Below are positions 25,588 to 34,062 of a stretch of DNA of 64,000 nt, piece by piece. Source of the DNA: Streptomyces sp. Mut1 (lineage in GTDB: Bacteria; Actinomycetota; Actinomycetes; Streptomycetales; Streptomycetaceae); assembly GCF_030719295.1 (NCBI RefSeq), contig NZ_CP120997.1:1674001-1738000 (forward strand), written 5' to 3'. Positions within the stretch are counted from its first letter, which is position 1, and the number at the start of each line of letters is the position of its first letter. A model generated the notes under the pieces. The model did not search any database, had not been told where the DNA came from, and was given only the letters and a program-made list of their open reading frames with translations. The position numbers and the translations under genes are program-made.

Positions 25588-27024
25588 ATGAGCACCGACA
25601 TCTCGCAGGACGCCGCACCGGGCTCCTCGCCCGGCGGCACCACCCGCACCGCCGTCGCGGCCCGCTTCGAGCGGCTGCCGCCCTCCCGCTGGCACGTCAC
25701 CGTCCGCCTGATCGTGGGTGTGGTCACCTTCTTCGAGGCGTTCGACCAGCTGCTGATCGCCTACGCGCTGCCCGAGCTGCGTGACGAGTGGCACCTGAGC
25801 ACGGGCGACGCCACCGCCGTCCTCACCGTCGGCTCGGTCGGCATGCTCGTCGGCGCCCTGCTCTCGGGGAGGCTCGCGGACCGCTACGGCCGGGTGAAGG
25901 TGATCGCGTACTGCGTGGCCGCTTCGGGCCTGGTCAGCCTGGCCCTGACCGCCTGCACCTCGCTCACCCCGTTCCTGGCGCTGCGCTTCGTCCAGGGGCT
26001 CGCGATCGGCGGCGAGGTGCCGGTGGCCGCCGCCTTCATCAGCGAGATCACGCGCAGCTTCAAGCGGGGCCGCTTCGTCCTGCTGTACGAGCTGGTCTTC
26101 CCGGCGGGCCTCACCGTCGGGGCGCTGGTCGCGGCCTGGGTGGTCCCGGCGGCCGGCTGGCGCACCATGTTCGCGGTCGCCGCCGTGCCCGGGCTGCTGG
26201 CCTTCCTCGTCCAGCGCCGGGTCCCGGAGTCGCCCCGCTGGCTCGCGGACCGGGGCCGGCTCGCCGAGGCGGAAGCGGTGATGACCGAGATCGAGGCGAA
26301 GGTGGTGGCGGCGACGGGGCAGCCGCTCCCCGCCCCGGGTACGCCGAAGACCTCCCCCGCCACCGCTCCCCGGGCCGCCACCGCCACCGCGGCGGAGCGC
26401 GCCGCGACCGGCGTGCGCGGCCTGTTCACCGGCCGCTACCGGCGCCGCACCCTGGTCGTCGGCGCGATCTGGTTCACCGGCTACTTCGTGAACTACGGCG
26501 TGACGTCCTGGCTGCCCAGCATCTACAAGGACGAGTACGGCCTCACCCTCTCCGACGCCCTGCTCTACTCCACGGTGACCTCGGTCGCCGGCCTGATCGG
26601 CTGCCTGGTCGTCGCCCTCACCGTGGACGCCCTGGGCCGCCGGCGGATCTTCGCGATCTGCCTCGGCGCCTCGGCCGCCCTCCTGCTCACCCTGGCCGCG
26701 CTCGGCGCCGGCTCCCCCGTCCAGGTCCTGATCTGGACCTCGCTCTCGGCGGTCGGCTTCTTCGGCTCCAACATCTGCCTGTACCTGTACACGCCCGAGC
26801 TGTACCCGACCCGGATGCGGGCGCTGGGGTGCAGCGTCGGCGGCGCGGTCAACCGGCTGGGCGTGATCCTCGGCCCGATCCTCGTCGGCGTGGTCTACGC
26901 GGCCAACGACAGCGTGACCGCCGTCTTCGTGATGCTCGCCGCGGTGGCGGTGGTCGGCGCGGTGGTCGCCGGCACCCTGGCGGAGGAGACCGCGAACCGG
27001 CCCCTGGAGGAGATCTCCCCCTGA
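25588..27024 (+). CDS. MFS transporter (aromatic acid/nicotinate-type symporter)
   Basis: A 478-residue, 12-helix major facilitator protein. The loop motifs GRLADRYGRVKVI and the sugar-porter-like PESPRWLADRGRLAEAEA are clear. It belongs with the NiaP/aromatic-acid symporter side of the superfamily. GCAGGAGGA precedes the ATG. It is divergent from the catabolic operon and shares its regulatory region, so it probably imports the operon's substrate. The substrate itself is not readable from the sequence. Confidence 0.88.
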   Translation: MSTDISQDAAPGSSPGGTTRTAVAARFERLPPSRWHVTVRLIVGVVTFFEAFDQLLIAYALPELRDEWHLSTGDATAVLTVGSVGMLVGALLSGRLADRYGRVKVIAYCVAASGLVSLALTACTSLTPFLALRFVQGLAIGGEVPVAAAFISEITRSFKRGRFVLLYELVFPAGLTVGALVAAWVVPAAGWRTMFAVAAVPGLLAFLVQRRVPESPRWLADRGRLAEAEAVMTEIEAKVVAATGQPLPAPGTPKTSPATAPRAATATAAERAATGVRGLFTGRYRRRTLVVGAIWFTGYFVNYGVTSWLPSIYKDEYGLTLSDALLYSTVTSVAGLIGCLVVALTVDALGRRRIFAICLGASAALLLTLAALGAGSPVQVLIWTSLSAVGFFGSNICLYLYTPELYPTRMRALGCSVGGAVNRLGVILGPILVGVVYAANDSVTAVFVMLAAVAVVGAVVAGTLAEETANRPLEEISP

Positions 27025-27059
27025 GACCGGGGCGCGGGAGGCCAGGAGGGCCGGGGAGG

Positions 27060-27398
27060 CTACCGCTCCCCGGCCCTCGCCGCGTCGTTGACCGACTCCT
27101 CCGCGATGCGCTCGTGGTGGCGGATGACCTCGGCGACCACGAAGTTCAGCAGCTTCTCGGCGAAGGCCGGGTCCAGGTGGGCGCTCTCCGCCAGCTCGCG
27201 CAGCCGGGCGATCTGCCGGGCCTCGCGGGCCGGGTCGGCCGGGGGCAGCTGGTGGGCGGCCTTGAGGTGGCCGACCTGCTGGGTGCACTTGAAGCGCTCG
27301 GCCAGCATGTGGACGACGGCCGCGTCAATGTTGTCGATGCTCTGGCGCAGCCGGTTCAGTTCGACGCGTACGGAGTCGTCGATGTCGCTCGTGGTCAT
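27060..27398 (-). CDS. Chorismate mutase (AroQ)
   Basis: A 112-residue all-helical AroQ-type chorismate mutase, which converts chorismate to prephenate for phenylalanine and tyrosine. Family residues are in ELNRLRQSIDNIDAAVVHML, ERFKCTQQVGHLKA and the C-terminal EKLLNFVVAEVIRHH. No dehydratase or DAHP synthase domain is attached. It converges on the MFS gene and is not part of the catabolic operon. An orthologue is found at this place in other Streptomyces, so it is backbone. Confidence 0.88.
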   Translation of the reverse strand: MTTSDIDDSVRVELNRLRQSIDNIDAAVVHMLAERFKCTQQVGHLKAAHQLPPADPAREARQIARLRELAESAHLDPAFAEKLLNFVVAEVIRHHERIAEESVNDAARAGER

Positions 27399-27449
27399 GG
27401 TCAGCGAGCTTAGGGCCTCGCGGGCCCACGAAGATCCGCCGGACAGGGC

Positions 27450-28328
27450 CTAGGGGATGACCGTCGGCGGGTGCTCGGCGTCGGGGACCCGGTCGCTCCA
27501 GCCGCCCGGCACACTGCGCCCCTGCTGTTCGCGGAAGCGGACCGGGGCCATGCCCACCCGGCGGGCGAACAGGCGCGAGAAGTACGCCGGGTCGTCGTAG
27601 CCGACGCGGCGGGCCACGGCCGCGACCGGCAGGTCGCCGGTGGCCAGGAGTTCCTTGGCACGGCCGAGCCGGATGCCCAGGAGGTAGTCCTTCGGGCTGC
27701 ACCCCGCTCCCCGGCGCACCACCGTCCGCAGCTCGGCGGACGTCATGCCGTGCCGGGCCGCGTGCTCGGCCACCGACAGCGGCTGGAAGGCGTCCCGGGC
27801 CAGTGCCTGGAGGACCGGATCGCCGTCCGGGCCGACATCGGCGCGGGCCCTGCGCAGCGCGACCAGGAGTTCGTGGACGGCCGCCCCGGTCTCCACCTCC
27901 AGGAGCGGGTTGCCGCGCCGGGCAGCGCGGACCATGCGGCCGACCGCGGCGCGCGGGGCGGCGGTGTCGGCCAGCGGGACCAGGGGGCGGTCCGGCTCGA
28001 TGTAGCCGAGCTCGGTGTACGTGGTGGTGGCGGGCCCGGTGAAGTCGACGAAGCTCTCGTCCCAGCCGGTCGCCGGGTCCGCGCCGTAGTGGTGCGGGGT
28101 GCCCGGGGTCAGCCAGATCAGGCTGGGCGCGGTCACGGGCACCCGGCGCCCGTCCGGCCCGGCGAACCACCCGCTGCCCGCGTTGATGACGACGGCCACG
28201 TGGTGGTCGAGGGTGCGCGGGCCCACGGTCGGCAGCGTGCCGTGCTGGAGGCCGACCCCGAGGCAGACCAGGCCGAGGCGGTGGTGGAGCGGGCTCGGGG
28301 TGAAGAAACGCATCCAGGTGTGGTACAT
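27450..28328 (-). CDS. AraC family transcriptional regulator
   Basis: A 292-residue regulator with an N-terminal cupin-like ligand domain (HHVAVVINAGSGWF, LIWLTPGTPHHYGADP) and a C-terminal double helix-turn-helix (about 195-290, RLGRAKELLATGDLPVAAVA, then RRVGYDDPAYFSRLFARRVG). It is divergent from the GH35 gene across 148 bases, so it most likely controls that glycosidase in response to a sugar. Confidence 0.88.
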   Translation of the reverse strand: MYHTWMRFFTPSPLHHRLGLVCLGVGLQHGTLPTVGPRTLDHHVAVVINAGSGWFAGPDGRRVPVTAPSLIWLTPGTPHHYGADPATGWDESFVDFTGPATTTYTELGYIEPDRPLVPLADTAAPRAAVGRMVRAARRGNPLLEVETGAAVHELLVALRRARADVGPDGDPVLQALARDAFQPLSVAEHAARHGMTSAELRTVVRRGAGCSPKDYLLGIRLGRAKELLATGDLPVAAVARRVGYDDPAYFSRLFARRVGMAPVRFREQQGRSVPGGWSDRVPDAEHPPTVIP

Positions 28329-28476
28329 CGGCTGTCACTCCCCCGGTCCTCGCCTCGCGCGCCGCAGCCGCACGGGCGCTGCGTCCAAACAGCCATGATC
28401 TTTGTCCATGGACCGGCCGCACACCAGGGGTGAGCCTGGACCGACACATTCCGCGCACATGGAGAGAACGAGCACG

Positions 28477-30264
28477 ATGGCTGACTTCACCGTGGGGGAC
28501 GACGGCTTCCGGATCGACGGGAGGCCCGTACGGCTGCTGTCGGGGGCCCTGCACTACTTCCGGGTGCACGAGGCCCAGTGGGACCACCGGCTCGCGATGC
28601 TCCGGGCGATGGGTCTGAACTGCGTGGAGACGTACGTCCCGTGGAACCTCCACGAGCCGGCGCCCGGCCGTTTCCGGGACGTCGGGGCGCTCGGCCGGTT
28701 CCTGGACGCGGCGCAGCGGGCCGGGCTGTGGGCGATCGTGCGCCCCGGGCCGTACATCTGTGCGGAGTGGGAGAACGGTGGCCTGCCCGCCTGGGTGACC
28801 GGCCGGTTCGGGCGGCGGGTCCGGACCCGGGACGAGGACTATCTCGGCGCGGTGCGCTCCTGGTTCGCCGCGCTGCTGCCGCAGGTCGCGGAGCGGCAGA
28901 TCGGCCGCGGCGGCCCGGTGATCATGGTGCAGGCCGAGAACGAGTACGGGAGTTACGGCACCGACGAGGTGTATCTGCGCCGCGTGGCCGAGATGCTCGG
29001 CGAGTGCGGCGTGGGCGTTCCGCTGTTCACATCGGACGGCCCCGAGGACCACATGCTCACCGGTGGTTCGGTGGCCGGTCTGCTCGCCACGGCGAACTTC
29101 GGCTCGGGCGCCCGTGAGGCGTTCCGGGTGCTGCGCCGCCACCGGGCGACGGGCCCGCTGATGTGCATGGAGTTCTGGTGCGGCTGGTTCGAGCACTGGG
29201 GCGCGCCGCCGGTCGTCCGGGACCCGGCGCAGGCCGCCGGGGCGCTGGCGGAGATCCTGGAGTGCGGGGCGTCGGTGAACGTCTACATGGCGCACGGCGG
29301 CACGAACTTCGCGGGCTGGGCGGGCGCCAACCGCTCGGGCCCGCTCCAGGACGGGGAGCTGCGGCCGACGGTGACGTCGTACGACTATGACGCGCCGGTC
29401 GACGAGTACGGCCGGGCCACGGAGAAGTTCCGCCTGTTCCGCGAGGTCCTCGCCGGGTACGCGGACGGGCCGCTGCCGGAGCCGCCGCCCGAGCCCGTCG
29501 GACCGGCCGCCCCGGTGCGGGCCGAGCTGACCGAGTGGGCGCCGCTGCCCGCCGTGCTGGAGGCGCTGGGTGAGGAGGAGTCCGAGGAGTCCGGGGTGCC
29601 GCCCACCTTCGAGGAGCTGGGCGTCGACCGGGGCCTGGTGCGTTACCGGGTCGCCGTGCCGGGTCCCCGCCGCCCGTACACCCTGGGTGTGGCGGGGCTG
29701 CGGGACCGGGCCGTGGTGTACGTGGACGGGGAGCTCCGGGGCGTGCTGAGCGAGGAGGCGGCGGACCTGGCGGAGCCGGTGGCCGGGCCCGCCGAAGTGG
29801 AGCTGTGGGTGGAGTCGCTGGGCCGGGTCAACTACGGGCCGCGCCTGGGCGAGCCGAAGGGGATCACCGGGGGTGTGCTGCATGAGCGCCAGTACCTGCA
29901 CGGGGTGCGGGCGCGGGCGCTGCGGCTCGACGCGTTCGACGAGCCGGGCGCGGTGGCGGGGGTCGCGTTCGCGCCGGTCGACGGGTCCGGCACTACGGGC
30001 CTGTACCGGGGCGCGTTCGAGATCGCGGGCGCGGACGGCCTGGACCACGCCGGTCTCGAACTCCCCGGCTGGACGCGCGGATTCGTCTGGGTGAACGGCT
30101 TCTGCCTCGGCCGCTACTGGTCGGTGGGGCCGCAGCGGACGCTGTACGTGCCGGGGCCCGTGCTGCGGGAGGGTGCCAACGAGGTGTGGGTGCTGGAGAC
30201 GGAGGGCGCGGGGGCGCCGTACGTCGAGCTGGGTCCGGGGCTGCCGGTGCGGGCGGGCCGCTGA
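28477..30264 (+). CDS. Glycoside hydrolase family 35 beta-galactosidase
   Basis: A 595-residue beta-galactosidase. The catalytic domain starts GDDGFRIDGRPVRLLSGALH. The acid/base Glu lies in MVQAENEYGSYG and the nucleophile Glu in LMCMEFWCGWFEHWG. C-terminal beta domains follow, ending with the sugar-binding-like GFVWVNGFCLGRYWSVGPQR. The start is ATG 28477, with GGAGA 12 bases upstream; upstream in-frame starts lack support. There is no signal peptide, so it is cytoplasmic and would need imported galactosides. The adjacent AraC gene is its probable regulator. Confidence 0.9.
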   Translation: MADFTVGDDGFRIDGRPVRLLSGALHYFRVHEAQWDHRLAMLRAMGLNCVETYVPWNLHEPAPGRFRDVGALGRFLDAAQRAGLWAIVRPGPYICAEWENGGLPAWVTGRFGRRVRTRDEDYLGAVRSWFAALLPQVAERQIGRGGPVIMVQAENEYGSYGTDEVYLRRVAEMLGECGVGVPLFTSDGPEDHMLTGGSVAGLLATANFGSGAREAFRVLRRHRATGPLMCMEFWCGWFEHWGAPPVVRDPAQAAGALAEILECGASVNVYMAHGGTNFAGWAGANRSGPLQDGELRPTVTSYDYDAPVDEYGRATEKFRLFREVLAGYADGPLPEPPPEPVGPAAPVRAELTEWAPLPAVLEALGEEESEESGVPPTFEELGVDRGLVRYRVAVPGPRRPYTLGVAGLRDRAVVYVDGELRGVLSEEAADLAEPVAGPAEVELWVESLGRVNYGPRLGEPKGITGGVLHERQYLHGVRARALRLDAFDEPGAVAGVAFAPVDGSGTTGLYRGAFEIAGADGLDHAGLELPGWTRGFVWVNGFCLGRYWSVGPQRTLYVPGPVLREGANEVWVLETEGAGAPYVELGPGLPVRAGR

Positions 30265-30337
30265 GTCAACCCCGGGGCGGCCGCCGAGGTCTACAGTGGC
30301 GAGGAGTCCGGAGCGGCGCGCGAGTGGGGGTGGGCAG

Positions 30338-31246
30338 GTGCCGGAGAGCCCCCGTCGCAGCCCGGTGGAGCACGGTTTCCCGCATCTGGCCACGGTCCGT
30401 TCGGCGATCACCGCGCTGTACCGGCGGCTCTCGTACGACGGGGTCCAGCAGTTCGCCTCCAGCCTCGCCCCGGTCGACGCCGCGTTCGCCGACACGGACG
30501 ATCTCCATGGGGGCGCGCAGCGGGTGGCGCGGGCGATGGTGCACCACTTCCGGCTGCCCGACGCGCGGATGATCGTGGCGTTCCGGTCGATGGAGCACGC
30601 GGGCAGTGTCGAACTCGCGGCGGGCCCCGAGTACTTCATCGAGCTGAACGACCGCTTCCGTACGCACCGCCGGGACATCGGCGCGGCCCTGTCGCACGAG
30701 GTCACGCATGTGCTGCTGCACCGGCTCGGCCTCGAATTCCCCGGGACCCGTGACAACGAGATCCTGACCGACACGGCGGCGGCCTATCTGGGGGCGGGCT
30801 GGCTGCTGCTGGACGCGTTCCGCGAGGACGCCACGTCCAGTCAGAAGCTGGGCTACCTCACCCCGGAGGAGTTCGGGTACGTGCTGGCCAAGCGGGCGCT
30901 GGTGTTCGGCGAGGACCCCTCGCCGTGGTTCACCAGCCCGCAGGCGTACACCGCGTACACCGAGGGCCGGGCGCGGGCGCTGCGGGAGAGCGCGCAGCCG
31001 CCGCTCACGGCGGCCGGCTGGGCGGGCCGCCGCAGGTACGCGAAGGACCGGCGGTACGCGCTGGACCACCCGGGCGCGGGGGCGGCACCGGGCCGGGAGG
31101 TCCCGTACGGCTTCGAGACCACCGGGGACGGGCTGCGGGTCTCCTTCCCGTGCCCGACCTGTCACCAGCGCAACAGGGTGCCGGTCCGGGGCCGGGTGCG
31201 GGTGCGGTGCGGGCTGTGCCGCACGGTGCTGGACTGCACGACCTGA
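30338..31246 (+). CDS. HExxH zinc-protease-like protein with C-terminal zinc ribbon
   Basis: A 302-residue cytoplasmic protein starting at GTG 30338. The centre has a metalloprotease-like helix, LSHEVTHVLLHRLG (His-Glu-x-x-His), with a downstream acidic residue in NEILTDTAAAYLG. The C-terminus carries a four-Cys ribbon (CPTCHQ and CGLC). I do not recognise a named family. The protein could be a peptidase or a metal-binding protein. It begins 73 bases after the GH35 gene and may be co-transcribed with it, though the functions look unrelated. Confidence 0.7.
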   Translation: MPESPRRSPVEHGFPHLATVRSAITALYRRLSYDGVQQFASSLAPVDAAFADTDDLHGGAQRVARAMVHHFRLPDARMIVAFRSMEHAGSVELAAGPEYFIELNDRFRTHRRDIGAALSHEVTHVLLHRLGLEFPGTRDNEILTDTAAAYLGAGWLLLDAFREDATSSQKLGYLTPEEFGYVLAKRALVFGEDPSPWFTSPQAYTAYTEGRARALRESAQPPLTAAGWAGRRRYAKDRRYALDHPGAGAAPGREVPYGFETTGDGLRVSFPCPTCHQRNRVPVRGRVRVRCGLCRTVLDCTT

Positions 31247-31289
31247 GCGTCCCGGTGCGGGGGCTCCGCCCCGGGCCCCGCTCCTCAGT

Positions 31290-31318
31290 CGCCGGAGGGG
31301 CTTGTCGCCCCTCCGGCG
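31290..31318. terminator. Bidirectional terminator
   Basis: CGCCGGAGGGGC and GCCCCTCCGGCG pair as a 12-bp stem with a TTGTC loop, between the convergent HExxH and helicase genes. It includes a variant of the dispersed CGCCGGACGGGCTT element. Confidence 0.75.
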
Positions 31319-31329
31319 AACGGGCCTGC

Positions 31330-32904
31330 TTACGCCGCGCGACGCCCACGCGAGGGCGCTGCGCCCCGGCCGGTCCCGCGCGAAGCGCCACCGGCGGCGG
31401 CCCCGGTGCCACCCGCGCCACCGCCGCGTCGCCCGCGGCCCCGGCTGCCCGAGCGGACCCGGGTCCCGGTACCCGTACCCGCTCCGTTCCCGGCCGGCCG
31501 GGTGCGCGGCTTGGGCTGGGTGGGCTGCGGGACCTCTATGACGACCGCGACACCGGACGGTTCGCGTGCCCCGGTGATCCGGGTCAGCTCCTCGTCGCTG
31601 GACTTGATGCGGGTGGTGCGCGGCGCGATGCCCGCGTCCTGCATCAGCCGGGTCATCTCCCGCTTCTCCTCGGGCAGCACCAGCGTGACGACGCTGCCGG
31701 ACTCCCCGGCCCGCGCGGTGCGCCCGCCGCGGTGCAGGTAGTCCTTGTGGTCGGTGGGCGGGTCCACGTTGACGACGAGGTCGAGGTCGTCGACGTGGAT
31801 GCCGCGCGCCGCCACGTTCGTCGCGACGAGGGCGGTGACCTGGCCGTTCTTGAACTGGTCCAGGGTCCGGTTGCGCTGCGGCTGGGAACGCCCGCCGTGC
31901 AGGGCGGCGGCCCTCACCCCGCTGGCCAGCAGCCGCTTGGCGAAGCGGTCGGCGGCGCGCTTGGTGTCCACGAACATGATCACGCGGCCCTCCCGGGCGG
32001 CGATCTTCGTGGCGACGGCCTTCTTGTCGGTCTCGTCCAGCACATGCAGCACGTGGTGCTCCATGGTGGTGACGGCGCCGGCGGACGGGTCGACCGAGTG
32101 CACGACGGGGTCGGTGAGGAACATCTTGACCAGGCGGTCGATGTTCTTGTCGAGGGTCGCGGAGAACAGCATCCGCTGTCCGTCCGGCTCGACCTGCTTG
32201 AGCAGGGCGACGACCTGCGGCATGAAGCCCATGTCGGCCATCTGGTCGGCCTCGTCCAGGACGGTGATGGCGACCTGGTCCAGGCGGCAGTCGCCGCGCT
32301 CGATGAGGTCCTTGAGCCGGCCCGGGGTCGCGACGAGCACCTCGGCGCCGCGCCGCAGCGTGGCCGACTGCTTGGTGATCGACATGCCGCCGACGACGGT
32401 GGCCAGGCGCAGGTTGACCGCGGTGGCGTACGGGGTCAGGGCGTCGGTGACCTGCTGGGCGAGCTCGCGGGTCGGGACGAGGACGAGGACCAGGGGTGCC
32501 TTGGGCTCGGCGCGGCGGCCGGCGGTGCGGGCCAGGAGCGCGAGGCCGAAGGCGAGGGTCTTGCCGGAGCCGGTGCGGCCCCGGCCGAGGATGTCCCGGC
32601 CGGCCAGCGAGTTCGGCAGGGTGGCGCCCTGGATCGGGAACGGTTCGGTGACGCCCTGCGCGGCAAGGGTTTTCAGCAGGGCGGCGGGCATGTCCAGCTC
32701 GGCGAACGCCTCGACGGCGGGCAGTGCGGGGGTGATGGTCTCGGGCAGCGCGAATTCGCCCTGCGGCGGCGTGGCCCTGCGACGGGGCGACGCCTTTCCG
32801 GATCCCTTGCCGGAACCCTGTGCGGTTGCCTTTGCCTGGGCCGTACCGCGCCCCCTCGACGGGCGGTTGCGGGCGGGACGGTCCTGACGTTCGGAGCGGG
32901 TCAT
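31330..32904 (-). CDS. DEAD-box RNA helicase
   Basis: A 524-residue ATP-dependent RNA helicase. A basic N-terminal arm (about 1-50) precedes the core: Q motif (EPFPIQGATLPN), motif I (RTGSGKT), PTRELAQQ, TPGRL, DEAD as VLDEADQMADMGF, SAT in LFSATLDKN, and motif VI HRGGRTARAG. The C-terminal 80 residues are Arg/Gly-rich, typical RNA-binding tails. The start is ATG 32904 with an AGGAGG site. It follows a cold-shock gene with a hairpin between, so it is likely cold-inducible and helps unwind RNA at low temperature. Confidence 0.93.
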   Translation of the reverse strand: MTRSERQDRPARNRPSRGRGTAQAKATAQGSGKGSGKASPRRRATPPQGEFALPETITPALPAVEAFAELDMPAALLKTLAAQGVTEPFPIQGATLPNSLAGRDILGRGRTGSGKTLAFGLALLARTAGRRAEPKAPLVLVLVPTRELAQQVTDALTPYATAVNLRLATVVGGMSITKQSATLRRGAEVLVATPGRLKDLIERGDCRLDQVAITVLDEADQMADMGFMPQVVALLKQVEPDGQRMLFSATLDKNIDRLVKMFLTDPVVHSVDPSAGAVTTMEHHVLHVLDETDKKAVATKIAAREGRVIMFVDTKRAADRFAKRLLASGVRAAALHGGRSQPQRNRTLDQFKNGQVTALVATNVAARGIHVDDLDLVVNVDPPTDHKDYLHRGGRTARAGESGSVVTLVLPEEKREMTRLMQDAGIAPRTTRIKSSDEELTRITGAREPSGVAVVIEVPQPTQPKPRTRPAGNGAGTGTGTRVRSGSRGRGRRGGGAGGTGAAAGGASRGTGRGAAPSRGRRAA

Positions 32905-32932
32905 AACGGAATGTCCTCCTGGGACAGCACGA

Positions 32933-32967
32933 GCCGGGGCCCGCACCTTCACGGTGCGGGCCCCGGC
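32933..32967 (-). terminator. Strong hairpin between cold-shock and helicase genes
   Basis: Fifteen-base perfect arms (32933-32947 and 32953-32967) with a five-base loop lie 21 bases past the cold-shock stop. It may be a partial terminator that lets some transcripts continue into the helicase gene. Confidence 0.6.
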
Positions 32968-32988
32968 TGCGAGGTACGCGTCCGGCAA

Positions 32989-33192
32989 TTAGGCCGGGAC
33001 GATGTTCTCCGCCTGCGGGCCCTTCTGGCCCTGCGTGACGTCGAAGGTGACCTTCTGGCCTTCCAGGAGCTCGCGGAAGCCCGAGGTGGCGATGTTCGAG
33101 TAGTGGGCGAAGACGTCGGCGCCGCCGCCGTCCTGCTCGATGAAGCCGAAGCCCTTTTCAGAGTTGAACCACTTCACGGTTCCAGTAGCCAT
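32989..33192 (-). CDS. Cold-shock protein (CspA family)
   Basis: A 67-residue single cold-shock domain that binds single-stranded RNA and DNA and melts RNA structure. The RNP motifs KGFGFIEQ and DVFAHYSNI are intact. The start is preceded by TAGGAG. The leader is AT-rich relative to the genome and holds a small inverted repeat (33223-33241). The downstream helicase gene supports a shared role in RNA handling. Confidence 0.95.
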   Translation of the reverse strand: MATGTVKWFNSEKGFGFIEQDGGGADVFAHYSNIATSGFRELLEGQKVTFDVTQGQKGPQAENIVPA

Positions 33193-33222
33193 GTCATTCT
33201 CCTAAGGAGGTGCAGTGCCGGA

Positions 33223-33241
33223 AATTCGCACTTTACGAATT
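33223..33241 (-). promoter_or_regulatory. Inverted repeat in cold-shock gene leader
   Basis: AATTCG (33223-33228) and CGAATT (33236-33241) with a seven-base loop form a weak AU-rich hairpin about 30 bases before the cold-shock start. Such leader structures can act as temperature-sensitive elements; that role is inferred only. Confidence 0.35.
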
Positions 33242-33280
33242 CCAAGTCGCCGCATTGAGCCCCACTCCGGAGAAAGCCGG

Positions 33281-33321
33281 AAAAACAATAAAGCGCCTGA
33301 CGAAGCATTCCCGTCAGGCGC
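33281..33321 (-). terminator. Intrinsic terminator after the tetR-type gene
   Basis: On the minus strand a ten-pair stem (33321-33312 with 33302-33293) is followed by TTTATTGTTTTT (33292-33281), a classical stem plus T-tract and unusual for this GC-rich genome. It lies about 80 bases past the TetR gene stop and upstream of the cold-shock gene, so it should isolate the two. Confidence 0.75.
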
Positions 33322-33402
33322 ACATAAAGTTCATGGGTACCAAAACTGCAACGGGAACACCGTAGCACGATCCGGCGGCGGGTGTCGGGCGGGCGGGACG
33401 TG

Positions 33403-34014
33403 TCAGTGCCGCAGGGCGATTCCGTCCAGGACCATCGACAGGTACTGGCGGGCGATCTCCTCGGGGCTGTGGCGCCCGCCGGGCCGGTACCAGGACGCCG
33501 CGACCCAGACGGTGTCGCGGACGAACCGGTAGGTGAGACGGATGTCCAGGTCGGCGCGGAAGGTGCCATCGGCGACGCCGCGCTCCAGGGTGCCGAGCCA
33601 GGCCTTCTCGAACTTGCGCTGCGAGTCGTCCAGGTACTGGAACCTCGGCTGGGCGGCCAGGTGCCGGGCCTCCTTCTGGTAGATGGCGACGACGTCGCGG
33701 TGCCGGTCGATCTCCCGGAAGGACTCGGTGACCAGCGCCTCGATGGTCTCCCTGGGGCCGAGCCCGGCTTCCAGCACCACGTCGTACCCCTCCCAGAGCT
33801 CGTTCAGGAAGGTGGAGAGGATCTCGTCCACCATCGATTCCTTGGAATCGAAGTGGTAGTAGAGGCTGCCCGCGAGCATTCCGGCCGCGTCCGCGATCCT
33901 GCGCACGGTCGTGGCGTTGTATCCCTGGGCGGCGAAGACCTCGGCGGCGGTGGCGAGCAGTTCGGCGCGGCGCTCGGGCGAGGGGGTCCCCTGGGGCTTC
34001 TTCTTGGTAGGCAC
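33403..34014 (-). CDS. TetR family transcriptional regulator
   Basis: A 203-residue TetR/AcrR-type repressor. The N-terminal helix-turn-helix (about 14-60) includes VFAAQGYNATTVRRIADAAG and GSLYYHFDSKESMVDEIL. The ligand domain is longer, with features of the KstR2-like group that responds to acyl-CoA ligands. It stands alone on the minus strand, followed by an intrinsic terminator. The target is not evident. Confidence 0.88.
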   Translation of the reverse strand: MPTKKKPQGTPSPERRAELLATAAEVFAAQGYNATTVRRIADAAGMLAGSLYYHFDSKESMVDEILSTFLNELWEGYDVVLEAGLGPRETIEALVTESFREIDRHRDVVAIYQKEARHLAAQPRFQYLDDSQRKFEKAWLGTLERGVADGTFRADLDIRLTYRFVRDTVWVAASWYRPGGRHSPEEIARQYLSMVLDGIALRH

Positions 34015-34062
34015 CCGCCCATTCTCCCGCCCGCGGCGCGGCTCACGGGCCGAAGGCCGCCC

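Noticed and set aside
27060..27398. Chorismate mutase as part of the aromatic catabolism cluster
   Set aside because: It converges on the transporter gene, lacks the operator sites and is a biosynthetic backbone gene in this neighbourhood.
27325..30774. A 1149-codon minus-strand frame
   Set aside because: It runs opposite the GH35 and HExxH genes and through the AraC gene in another frame, with Arg/Pro-rich sequence and no motifs.
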